Shown here piece by piece: positions 22,466 through 31,507 of a DNA stretch of 34,012 nucleotides. The notes below the pieces were generated by a model. That model saw only the letters and a program-made list of their open reading frames with translations, was not told the origin of the DNA and searched no databases. The translations under genes and the position numbers were made by a program. Every line of letters starts with the position of its first letter. Positions within the stretch are counted from its first letter, which is position 1. The stretch spans positions 1-34,012 of the forward strand of contig CALUKI010000014.1 in NCBI GenBank assembly GCA_944321175.1. Direction: 5' to 3'. The DNA comes from an uncultured Alistipes sp. Its GTDB lineage: Bacteria > Bacteroidota > Bacteroidia > Bacteroidales > Rikenellaceae.

Positions 22466-25400
22466 ACGTTGTCGGATGATGCGGCAGAAGCGGGCGAAGC
22501 GGCAGCGGCCGGAGCAGGGTTGAGCGGCCGGCGCATCGGCAGGAATATGGGCAGGTAGATCAACAGGGCAACGATCGAGAAGAGCGTACCGCTGATCGCC
22601 GCAATGGCAAATGCGAACCAGAAAACCTCCTCCGGACCGTCGTACAGGAAGGGAACCAGACCCAGGACAGTGGAGAGAATCGTCAGCAGAATCGGGATGA
22701 TCTTGTGGTTATAGGCTTTCAGATAGAGCGGGATACCGCGTTTGGAAGTATTCGACACCCAGTTGTTCTCTTCGCAGATCAAGTATATGCCGGCATTCAC
22801 GACAATGCCGCACAGCAGTACGAACGCCGCAAATCCGCCCTGGTCGAATACGAAATCCGTCCATCCGAAAGTCAGGAAAACACCGATAAAGGAGACCGGA
22901 ATCATCAAAATGATGACAATCGGTTTGCGCAGCGATTCGAAAAGGACCGCACACATCGTATAAATGATCGCAATGACCAGCAGGATCAGCCACACCTGCT
23001 GCCGGGTCTCCTTCCTGCTGAAATTATGCGTCGGGGAGTCGGCGACATATCCGATCGGGAGAATCTCGTCATTGAGTTGCTTGACAGTACGTTCGATCAG
23101 CCGGTTGGCCAATTCGTAGGAACCGATGAAATCGAAGCCCACCAGGATCTCGTATGACTGGTTCGACCTCCGGATCGAAGTCCCCGTGCGCCGCTTCTCG
23201 ATCGATCCCACTGCCGAGAGTTTCGTTCGCAGCGAGTCGATGCTTACCTGCGCATTGGTCACATGCCACCGGTCAAAACGGTCCCGATCGCCCGACTCAA
23301 GCACAACCTGCTGCATCTCGCTGCCACTATAGACCGGATCGAGCCGCGACTTGTAAAGCATCGTTCTCAGCATCCGGTAGTAGTCGCCCACATCGAGTCC
23401 CGCCGCTGCAATGCGCTCTTCATCGTAGTGGATATTGAACTCGTTGTGCGGCAGCGTCCACGCATTGCCGTCCATGATCTCCGGTTCCGAAACGCGCCGG
23501 TTCTTCGACAAGGTGTCGAGCAATGCCTCGGCATATGACGACAACTGGTCGTAATTGTATCCCCGCAGCCGGATCTGATTCGAGCGATAACTGCTCACGA
23601 TGTTGTTGTTGAACGAATTGTCATCGATACCCCATACGCGCCACGTCGCACCGCCGAAGTTCATCGCGGCCGACATCAGCTCCTGTTTAAGCATCGACGG
23701 GAAGGGCGTATTCTCGTATTCGGGCCGGAACGTAATCTCGATACGGGCATTGTCGTATGAGGTAATGCGCGTACGGAACATATCCACCTCATCGAAACGG
23801 CTGATGTAGTTCTCCATGTGGCGCACCACGTCGTTCAACTGCTGCACGGTACATCCCTCGGCCATACCGGCATTGACATACAGCACGCGGCGTTCAGGCT
23901 CCCGATAGCTGTTGTAACGGCTCGTTGCCGTATTGAACAGATAGAGCGACGATCCCAGCACCTTGTCGATCGTCGTGCGGTAGCGGGTCACGAACGAACT
24001 CTCCATTGCCCGATTGTACCACTCGGCCGCCCGTGACAGCTCCCTGTCTTTTTCCGGTTCGATCTTCTCCGGCAGCAGGAACGTCGGAATACCGAAGCCC
24101 CAGACAAGCGCCACGACAAAGATCCAACGGTGCCGCCGGCCCCATGTTATGAATCGCCCGTACCAATGCGAAAAACGCACCGCAAACCGACGGCGGCGAA
24201 CCGTCGAGACCGTCATGCTCCGGCTCAGCGGGAATTTGTCGAGAAGCGCCGGAACGAAGAGCAGGGCGACAAGCAGCGACACGGTCAGATTGATGACCAT
24301 AACCAGTGAAAAGTCCACCAGATTGAGACGTTGTTTCTCCGGCAGCAGCCACACGATCCCCAACGCGCCGATCGTCGTAAGCAGAGCCCCGAGAATCGAA
24401 ACAAAAACCTTCCGATCCCGATAATAGCTGTAATGATCGACCATGATGATCGACGTATCGATGATGATGCCCAGCGAAACGGTTATACCGGCCAGCGTAT
24501 AGATGTGGATATTGAGATCCAGCAGATTGTAGAAGACGACGGCGACCAGAATATTGACGGCCATCGTGATCAGAATGATCAGGAGGTAATGCAGATCGCG
24601 GCTGACAAGATAGACGAAAAGCAGCAGGATGGCTACGCACAGCAACGTGCGGACATAGATCTTGTGCAGCTCTCCGGAGACATACTCCGAAGCGTCGTAG
24701 GTAAGCGTAGCCGACAATTCCGCAGGGAACGACTCCTGCAACCGCGCCATCTCCTCCTTGACCGTCTGTGCCACACGGAGCATGTTGGTACGGTTCTCGC
24801 ATGTGATCGACAAATTGATCGTATTGAGACCGTTGATGCGGAAATAGCTTGTCGGCGGGGCTTCACGCCACCTTGCCGTTGCAAAATCCCGCAGATAGTA
24901 GAGCCGGCCGTTGCGCCGCACGATGGGAATCCCGCCGAAATCCAACGCCGAACGATTCCGCAACTTCAGCACGATGGTACGCTCCGAACCGTCATCCTGA
25001 CGGACGGAAGCCATCCCGATCACATCGTCGCGGAAATAGTCGCGAAAAGCCGCCGCAAGATCCGACGCCGTAATGCCGGCTACCTCCATTGCCTTGGGAT
25101 CGAACGTAATAACCCACTCGAACGGGGTGACGCCCGACAGTTCGACCTTGCCCACGCCGTCCAATTGCGACAACGGGATCGAGACATGCGTCGAGACATA
25201 CTCCTCGATCCGTTCCGACGGCAGGTCTGCCTTGATCGTATAGACCAGCGTTTCCGACTCCCTGCTTCCCGATGTCGCAACCGAAATGGCGGGGTAACTC
25301 ACCTCTTCCGGAAGTTTGGAGTAGAGGTTCCGGATTGCCGAAGCGACCTCGAAGCGTGCTGCAGCCATATCCGTACCTTTTCGGAAACGCACCGTCACAC

Positions 25401-25686
25401 TGCCTTTTCCTTTGGACGACCGGGATGAAACGCTTTCACAACCCGCCACAACCGACATGGCGCCTTCGATACGGGAGGTGACATGCTGTTCGATCAGTCG
25501 CGCCGAGGCTTCGGGCCAGTTGAACGAAACATCGATCTTGCGTTCGGCGACCGTCGGCGTGTACTGGATGTTGAGCATCGGAAGCATCGCCACACCGATC
25601 ACCGTCAGTGCCGCCATGATCAGCAACACCGAGAAGGCGGGAATGCCCCGGCGTCGAACGACCTGTATGCGTTCAGGACTCTTCAT
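22462..25686 (-). CDS. RND efflux transporter permease, second of two
   Basis: This 1074-residue inner-membrane protein has the RND layout: helix 1 (about 15-35), a large periplasmic porter loop, helices 2-6, a second porter loop, helices 8-12. The helix-4 motif AGITVSLGIIIDTSIIMVDHY keeps one proton-relay Asp (Asp410), and helix 10 has LLCGIVVNAGIYLI. It is clearly different from the first permease, so this is an unequal pair and not a recent duplication. RND pumps move substrates from the periplasm or membrane out through a fusion protein and a TolC-type channel, using the proton gradient. It starts inside the stop of the first permease (ATGA) and ends in the start of the ligase-like gene (ATGA). 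The last 20 residues are rich in Ala, Ser and Pro. Confidence 0.93.
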   Translation of the reverse strand: MKSPERIQVVRRRGIPAFSVLLIMAALTVIGVAMLPMLNIQYTPTVAERKIDVSFNWPEASARLIEQHVTSRIEGAMSVVAGCESVSSRSSKGKGSVTVRFRKGTDMAAARFEVASAIRNLYSKLPEEVSYPAISVATSGSRESETLVYTIKADLPSERIEEYVSTHVSIPLSQLDGVGKVELSGVTPFEWVITFDPKAMEVAGITASDLAAAFRDYFRDDVIGMASVRQDDGSERTIVLKLRNRSALDFGGIPIVRRNGRLYYLRDFATARWREAPPTSYFRINGLNTINLSITCENRTNMLRVAQTVKEEMARLQESFPAELSATLTYDASEYVSGELHKIYVRTLLCVAILLLFVYLVSRDLHYLLIILITMAVNILVAVVFYNLLDLNIHIYTLAGITVSLGIIIDTSIIMVDHYSYYRDRKVFVSILGALLTTIGALGIVWLLPEKQRLNLVDFSLVMVINLTVSLLVALLFVPALLDKFPLSRSMTVSTVRRRRFAVRFSHWYGRFITWGRRHRWIFVVALVWGFGIPTFLLPEKIEPEKDRELSRAAEWYNRAMESSFVTRYRTTIDKVLGSSLYLFNTATSRYNSYREPERRVLYVNAGMAEGCTVQQLNDVVRHMENYISRFDEVDMFRTRITSYDNARIEITFRPEYENTPFPSMLKQELMSAAMNFGGATWRVWGIDDNSFNNNIVSSYRSNQIRLRGYNYDQLSSYAEALLDTLSKNRRVSEPEIMDGNAWTLPHNEFNIHYDEERIAAAGLDVGDYYRMLRTMLYKSRLDPVYSGSEMQQVVLESGDRDRFDRWHVTNAQVSIDSLRTKLSAVGSIEKRRTGTSIRRSNQSYEILVGFDFIGSYELANRLIERTVKQLNDEILPIGYVADSPTHNFSRKETRQQVWLILLVIAIIYTMCAVLFESLRKPIVIILMIPVSFIGVFLTFGWTDFVFDQGGFAAFVLLCGIVVNAGIYLICEENNWVSNTSKRGIPLYLKAYNHKIIPILLTILSTVLGLVPFLYDGPEEVFWFAFAIAAISGTLFSIVALLIYLPIFLPMRRPLNPAPAAAASPASAASSDNV

Positions 25687-28600
25687 CGACGGGACTTGCG
25701 GGGTTTGTAGACCTCATAGTAGGCCAGCGGAACAAAAAAGACACTCACGAACGTACCGACCGTCATGCCGCTGATAATGACCAGCGACATCGGGAACTGA
25801 AGATCGGAGCCCATATCGCCGCGTGCAAGGAACGGCGCAACGGCAAGAATCGTTGTCAGCGATGTCATCACGATCGCCTTCAGACGCCGGCGTCCGGCCT
25901 CCATGATCGCATGTTTGAGCAGCATTCCCTGACGGCGCAGCGCATTGATCGTATCGATTTTGAGAATCGAGTCGTTGATCACGATACCGCAAACCACAAT
26001 CAGGCCGATCATCGACATCAGGTTGAGCGTCTGGCCAAAGGCCCACAAGACGATCAGTGCGCCGAACAGGTCGATAATGATCTCGGAAAGGATGATCCAA
26101 GGCTGCACCAACGATTCGAACTGTGCGGCAAGGATGAAGAAGAGGAGCAGCAAAGCCACCACCAGCACACCGACCAGTTGCGATACCATACCGCGATTGG
26201 AGAAGTAGCTGCCGCTGAAACTCACTTCGAAGTGTTCGCTCTCCGCGACGCAAGCCCGAATGGCGGCCATGACCGCCGGTACGTCTTTCGAGCGGGGAGC
26301 GAGATCCAACGGATAATAGTCGCCTTCGGCTCCTGCCACGATACTCTTCAGATCGCGTGTAAGCGTCTGGCGCATCAACACCCCGACGGGAATCTCGCTC
26401 TCCTTTGTACGGATGAAGGTACTTTGCAGCAAATCATCCAGATCGCGCATGTCGTTGCCGATGACCACCGGCAGCGATTCATCGCCCGACGTAATCGTAA
26501 AGAGCGTATTTTCATTGAGCGCATTGCGCAAGGTACGGATCAGATCGTCATAGGTGACGCCGTAAAGCGCCATGCGGTCGGGCTGCGCGACGTACAGAAT
26601 ATCTTCCTGCAATGCGACAGGCGGAATCACAAGGTCGGGCAGCGTATCGCGAATCCGATCGATGAGCCGCTGCAACAGATCCGGATCGGCCGCCCGCCCC
26701 GTTGTCGAACGCAGCCGTGCCGTAAGATAGGCCTCCCGATCGGCGAAGATCAGGTCGAAGACATTGCCCGAAACGCCGAACGTATAACGAGCATCAGGAG
26801 CATGGGCCGCCAGATAATCCCGAATCGACTGTTGGACGGGCTGCACGTCATCTGCCGCACGGCATTTGAGATAAACGGTCGCTTCGGCGACCCCGTTCTC
26901 TTCGGTATGGGACAGGATGAACTGCTGCACACCGGCCATCACGGTCGATTGGACAATCCGTTCGCCCAGCGACGCGACAAGCGCACCCGTTCTGCGATTG
27001 TTCTCTTCGGCAGAGATGCGGTCGTTCCAGTCGATGCGCACCAGCATGTCGCTGTAAGTCATCTTGGGAAGCCGTTCCTTGTCGATGTCCCAGAACAGGA
27101 AGACCAGCCCCGCGAACGAAACGGCATAGATGGTCCACATCACGCCCCGACGGCGGAAAAACCATTTGAGAACGGCATCATAACGGCCCGTCACACGTTC
27201 GAACGAGAAACGTTCCAGCCAAGGAGTCGGACGGAAAGCCGGCTGGCGGTCGTACCACCAGCGGTAATAGACCGGAATGAGCGTAATGGTCACGCCATAG
27301 GCAACGAAGAGCGTAATGGTAACCGCCATCGCCTGATCATAGAACAATGCTCCGGCCATGCCGTTGATGAAGATCAACGGCACGAAAACGGCACAGGTCG
27401 TAAGGATGGAGGAGAGCATCGGCGCGAGCACCTCCAGCGTACCGCGCGTAACGGCCGACGTCAGACGTTCGCCGCGCAGCCAGCGCGCCGTGATGTTATC
27501 CACTACGACAATCGAGTTATCGACCATCATACCGATTCCCAGCACCAGTCCCGACAGCGAGATGATATTGATCGAGATCCCCATCAAATAAAAGACGAGC
27601 ACCGAAACGATCAATGTGACGGGAATAGTCAGAATGACCAGTATCGGCGACTTGAGGTCGCGCATGAAGAAAAGAATGATGACACAAGCCAGCAACGCTC
27701 CGACAATGATGTTGTCAACGAGGTTCGAAATCGAATAGTCCAACAGTTCGGTCTGGTCACGCGTCACCGTGAACTCCACTTCGGGATAATCGCGCCGGAA
27801 CTGTTGCAACTGTTTGTCCAGCTCCTCCTTCAGTTCCGACATGCGGGCATCGGACTGCTTCACTACGGCCAGCGACACGGCACTGCGGCCGTCCGACGAA
27901 ACCATGCCCTGCCGTTTGCGCGGATGCTCCACAATCCGGGCAAGATCCTTGAGCTGGAAAAGACGTCCGTTGATCTTCAGATAGATGTTTTCGATATCGG
28001 AACGGCCGCCTGCTGCCGAACGGAACTTCACGCTGTATTGATACTCTCCGTCACGAATCGTGAGGCTACCCAACGATACATCGGCGCTTTTTATTGCAGC
28101 CTCGACATCGGTCATCGAGATTCCGGCCTGCCGCAACTTCGCCTCATCGGGAATGACCAACAGTTCGGGCGCCACGCAACCGCTCAGATCGACCATCGCC
28201 ACCTCCGGAAGCTGCTCAATACGCTTTGCAATGACCTGCGAAGCGAAACGGCTCAGTCCGGCGAACTCATCCGACACCGGATGCAGATCGTCCCGCACGA
28301 CATCGGCACGCTCGCCGCGAACGGTCAGGTTGATAAAAAATGCCGGAATATCGGTTGCACTCGCCTTGATGACCTTCGGGCGGTCCAGATCGCGCGGCAG
28401 TTGCGAAATCGAGCGGTCGATACGTTCATTGACCTCGATGAAGAGATAATCGATGTCCGCCCCCTGCTCGAAGGTCAGACGGACAATACCGCTCCCCTCC
28501 CGCGCTTCGCTGCGCACATCGACGAGCTGCGACAGCTGGATGAGCTGCTGCCGCAACGGCGCCAGCACCGTTTCGTCAAGTTGGCGCGCCGAAGTTCCGG

Positions 28601-28748
28601 GAGCCGAAATCTGAACCGTAATATAGGGGGCATCGACATCGGGAACAAGCGACACGGGCAGCAGGCGGCTGCTTACGATGCCGAGAATGGCCAGAACGAT
28701 CGTGACCATCGTCACGGCGATCGGGCGGTCGAGAAGTTTCCGTAACAT
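25683..28748 (-). CDS. RND efflux transporter permease, first of two
   Basis: The 1021-residue protein begins MLRKLLDRPIAVTMVTIVLAILG, the usual first helix of RND pumps. It has two porter loops (PYITVQISAPGTSARQLDETV starts the first), helix-4 motif LVLGIGMMVDNSIVVVDNI with Asp410 followed by Asn411 (AcrB has two Asp there), and helix-10 motif IGLIVVCGIVINDSILKIDTIN. The length is normal. It starts 13 nt after the membrane-fusion gene and overlaps the second permease by ATGA. Genomic pairing of two different RND subunits with one fusion protein and one outer-membrane factor fits a mixed trimer like MdtBC, which is inference. Confidence 0.95.
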   Translation of the reverse strand: MLRKLLDRPIAVTMVTIVLAILGIVSSRLLPVSLVPDVDAPYITVQISAPGTSARQLDETVLAPLRQQLIQLSQLVDVRSEAREGSGIVRLTFEQGADIDYLFIEVNERIDRSISQLPRDLDRPKVIKASATDIPAFFINLTVRGERADVVRDDLHPVSDEFAGLSRFASQVIAKRIEQLPEVAMVDLSGCVAPELLVIPDEAKLRQAGISMTDVEAAIKSADVSLGSLTIRDGEYQYSVKFRSAAGGRSDIENIYLKINGRLFQLKDLARIVEHPRKRQGMVSSDGRSAVSLAVVKQSDARMSELKEELDKQLQQFRRDYPEVEFTVTRDQTELLDYSISNLVDNIIVGALLACVIILFFMRDLKSPILVILTIPVTLIVSVLVFYLMGISINIISLSGLVLGIGMMVDNSIVVVDNITARWLRGERLTSAVTRGTLEVLAPMLSSILTTCAVFVPLIFINGMAGALFYDQAMAVTITLFVAYGVTITLIPVYYRWWYDRQPAFRPTPWLERFSFERVTGRYDAVLKWFFRRRGVMWTIYAVSFAGLVFLFWDIDKERLPKMTYSDMLVRIDWNDRISAEENNRRTGALVASLGERIVQSTVMAGVQQFILSHTEENGVAEATVYLKCRAADDVQPVQQSIRDYLAAHAPDARYTFGVSGNVFDLIFADREAYLTARLRSTTGRAADPDLLQRLIDRIRDTLPDLVIPPVALQEDILYVAQPDRMALYGVTYDDLIRTLRNALNENTLFTITSGDESLPVVIGNDMRDLDDLLQSTFIRTKESEIPVGVLMRQTLTRDLKSIVAGAEGDYYPLDLAPRSKDVPAVMAAIRACVAESEHFEVSFSGSYFSNRGMVSQLVGVLVVALLLLFFILAAQFESLVQPWIILSEIIIDLFGALIVLWAFGQTLNLMSMIGLIVVCGIVINDSILKIDTINALRRQGMLLKHAIMEAGRRRLKAIVMTSLTTILAVAPFLARGDMGSDLQFPMSLVIISGMTVGTFVSVFFVPLAYYEVYKPRKSRR

Positions 28749-28761
28749 GGCAGTCGCGTAT

Positions 28762-29844
28762 TTAACGTTCGGCGTCGAGCGTCACTTCCGAACCGTCGGC
28801 AAGATTCAGGTTTCCGGAGGTGATGACCAGATCCCCTGCGGCAAGGTCGGCCCCTCTGTCGGTATTGGCCTCAACGACATATTCACGGCTGTTGGCCAAC
28901 GACGTATTGACATAGGTCCAGACGGCCTTGCCCTCCCGATAACGGAACAGCACCTCCTCGTTATCGCGAATGACAACGGCATTTTTCGGTACGACCAACT
29001 GTCCGGATATCCGCTGCCGGACTGCGACACGCACATTCATGCCATCGGCCAAGGTACCATCATTGACGACCTCGGCATCGACCTGCACCTGACCGTTTTC
29101 ATCGACCGAGGGATTGACGGTCGTAATACGGCCCTTCACCTCCCGATTGAGATCGGAGAAGGGGCTGACAGCGACCTCCAGTCCGGGCCTCACCAATCCG
29201 AACTCCGATTCCAGCACCGAAAAACGCACCCACAACCGGCTGTCATCCAGCAAAGTGCAGAAATCATCCTTTGTCTTTTCATAGGGGCGCTGCACCACAT
29301 CGGCCACCTTTCCGGAAAAGGGTGCGCGCAACGAACAATGCGAAAGATTGCGCTCGGCACTCTGCAGCGACGCTTCTGCATCGGCATATCCCGAACGGAT
29401 CCGTGCAAGACGCAACACTTCGGCAGGAATCTTTACCGTATCATCGAGTTGGTATCCCAATCCGACCAGCACATCATACAGTTCCAGCCTCGCTTTGTCC
29501 AAAGCCAGCCGGGCACGGCGCACTTCGAGGGCGTATTCCGTCGTATCGAGGCGTGCGATAAGCCCTCCGGAACGGATTGAAGCGCCGTTTCCGGCCGAAA
29601 TGGTCTGGATCGTTCCCGTTACGGGGAAAGAGAGGACACTGCGCCGTGCCGCTTCGAGACGTCCGTTGCTGATCAACTCACGGACGAAATCACGACGTTG
29701 CAGCGTATCGACCGTAACGACGTTCTGTTCAATGCGATGTTGCATCCGATCGGCCGAGACGCTGCCGTTTTTTTCGTTTGTACGGCCGCAACCGCCCGCA
29801 ACCATTGCGGTGCACAGCGACCCCAATATGACAAATCGTTTCAT
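28762..29844 (-). CDS. RND membrane-fusion (periplasmic adaptor) lipoprotein
   Basis: The 360-residue protein has a signal peptide with lipobox AGGC (Cys19), so it is anchored in the inner membrane by lipid. The order is typical of HlyD/AcrA adaptors: a barrel-like start with TGTIQTISAGNGASIRSGGLIARLDTTEYALEV (lipoyl half), a coiled-coil hairpin (about 108-165, RRARLALDKARLEL to SAERNLSHC), the second lipoyl half LRAPFSGKVADV, a beta-barrel domain and the membrane-proximal part. It links the RND pair to the TolC-like channel. It sits 9 nt after the TolC gene and 13 nt before the first permease, in the usual order for such operons. Confidence 0.93.
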   Translation of the reverse strand: MKRFVILGSLCTAMVAGGCGRTNEKNGSVSADRMQHRIEQNVVTVDTLQRRDFVRELISNGRLEAARRSVLSFPVTGTIQTISAGNGASIRSGGLIARLDTTEYALEVRRARLALDKARLELYDVLVGLGYQLDDTVKIPAEVLRLARIRSGYADAEASLQSAERNLSHCSLRAPFSGKVADVVQRPYEKTKDDFCTLLDDSRLWVRFSVLESEFGLVRPGLEVAVSPFSDLNREVKGRITTVNPSVDENGQVQVDAEVVNDGTLADGMNVRVAVRQRISGQLVVPKNAVVIRDNEEVLFRYREGKAVWTYVNTSLANSREYVVEANTDRGADLAAGDLVITSGNLNLADGSEVTLDAER

Positions 29845-29853
29845 AGGCGAGGG

Positions 29854-31434
29854 TTATTCTGCTTCGATGAGTTTGTCGAATTCGGCACTGATGTCCGTAT
29901 GTGTGATAAAATCATAGAGCGTCTTCCGACGCAGGGAATAATAGTAGTTCCAAAAGGCAGCCATTGCCGAGACATAGGTCTGATTCGCGTCATCCCGTTC
30001 GCTTTGCGCCGTATTCATCTCCGTTACGGAGGTTGTACCGCGCCGGAAATTCTCCAATGCGATTTCGTAGCGGCGATCGGCGACATCACGGGCACGGCGC
30101 GCTACGGCGCACTGATTTCGCTGGTTATAGAACTGTGAAATGAGCGTATAGAGCTCCTGCCGGTAGTCGATCTCCTCCTGCTCGATCTGATTTCGCACCA
30201 CTTCGGCCTTGGCCTTGGCCATGCGGACACGTCCCTTGCCCATGCCCCAGTCGAAGATGGGAATCGAGAACTGCAGCCCCACCACCTCCTGATCCAGCAG
30301 GTTGGAATAAGCGGTACGGAATGTATCGCCCGTCTGCGACAGGCCGAACCGTGCATTGAGCGTAGCCGAAGCGCCCCGCTCGGCCTTTGCCTGTGCGATA
30401 GCGGCATCGGCATTGAGGAGTTGAATCTGATTGTCGAGCTCGAATGAAGAATTCGCCAGCGCCTTGTCCAGCACCATCGCATAATCGAACTCAACAGCCG
30501 GAATATGGTCATCGAGCATCGGCTCAATATCGACATTCTCGTTGAACCGCAGATAGGAGTTGAGCTTCATCTGCTCCTCGCGCACCGACAACGCCGTATC
30601 GTTGATCGACAGGCTGTCGTTGAGCATCCGCAACTGCAGTTGCAACAATTCATCCTGCGTGATGCTCCCCAGCTTCAACCGTTCGCCGGCAATGGCATAC
30701 AACGCCTTCGTATTGTCGTAGTTCTTGACGGCGATACGATGCTTCGTTTTGCTGAGCAGCAGGTTGAAGTAATACGTTACGGCCTGCAGTGTGACATCCT
30801 CCATTGCCTCGATATAGTTTCGCTTGGCCAGTTCATACTCCTTGGGGGCGATCTTCTTGTCCCACTTGAACTGGTTGTATGCGAACAGCGGCTGGGTATA
30901 GGAGAGCGTAACGGGCTGCGAATAGTAGGATTTTGAGTCGGAGGGCGCGAACTGGTCCAGCCGGTTCAGCGAAGAATAAAGGCTCAAGGTACCGCCCGTC
31001 AGGGCAATATTCTGCCGGATGGACAATCCGACGGTATTCTGGAGGTTGTAGTTCTCCAGATAACGCATTTCGCCGGTGTCGTAATCCTGCAGCAGGCGCA
31101 GCGAGCGGTCGAAGCTGAGCAGTTCGCCCGTGATATTGAGCGACGGCAGGCGGCTTGCCCGATAGGATCGATAGGACCAATAGGCGGACAGGAAGGTGTA
31201 TTTTGCGACCATCGCCGAGATGGACTGCGTCTGGGCGGCATAGATTGCATCCTCAAGAGTCAGGAACATTTGGGACTGCACGGGGGATGACACTTGATGC
31301 AACGAATCGGCCCCATTGCCCGACAAAGGCGCAGGGGAGAGTACTTGAGATGCAGTCGTCTGGGCTGAAGAGGCATGCAAACACAAGATGCCGAGCAACA
31401 ACACGCCGGCCGACCGGAGGGTTTTCAGGTTCAT
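29854..31434 (-). CDS. TolC-like outer-membrane efflux protein
   Basis: The 526-residue protein has a Sec signal peptide (MNLKTLRSAGVLLLGILCLHASSAQ) and two long helical repeats of the outer-membrane efflux family: the first around AIYAAQTQSISAMVAKYTFLSAYWSYR and LAKRNYIEAMEDVTLQAVTYYFNLLL, the second around QIQLLNADAAIAQAKAERGASATLNARFGL and VRNQIEQEEIDYRQELYTLISQFYNQ. It would form a trimer giving the exit duct of the RND pump. It is the first of the tightly packed genes and has a 73-nt upstream gap with a poor TATATTCG box; the transglutaminase-like gene lies beyond on the same strand. The linker region after the signal peptide is low-complexity. Confidence 0.93.
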   Translation of the reverse strand: MNLKTLRSAGVLLLGILCLHASSAQTTASQVLSPAPLSGNGADSLHQVSSPVQSQMFLTLEDAIYAAQTQSISAMVAKYTFLSAYWSYRSYRASRLPSLNITGELLSFDRSLRLLQDYDTGEMRYLENYNLQNTVGLSIRQNIALTGGTLSLYSSLNRLDQFAPSDSKSYYSQPVTLSYTQPLFAYNQFKWDKKIAPKEYELAKRNYIEAMEDVTLQAVTYYFNLLLSKTKHRIAVKNYDNTKALYAIAGERLKLGSITQDELLQLQLRMLNDSLSINDTALSVREEQMKLNSYLRFNENVDIEPMLDDHIPAVEFDYAMVLDKALANSSFELDNQIQLLNADAAIAQAKAERGASATLNARFGLSQTGDTFRTAYSNLLDQEVVGLQFSIPIFDWGMGKGRVRMAKAKAEVVRNQIEQEEIDYRQELYTLISQFYNQRNQCAVARRARDVADRRYEIALENFRRGTTSVTEMNTAQSERDDANQTYVSAMAAFWNYYYSLRRKTLYDFITHTDISAEFDKLIEAE

Positions 31435-31507
31435 GGTTCAGGTATAAATATGAGTCGAATATATCTTTTTTTTGCGAGAAATGAAAATTTTCGGACATTT
31501 TTATGCA

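Noticed and set aside
25911..28745. A 944-codon plus-strand open frame
   Set aside because: It is antisense to the first RND permease, whose protein has full family motifs. Such long antisense frames arise from G+C-biased third positions, and the product is rich in Arg, His and Gln with no domain.
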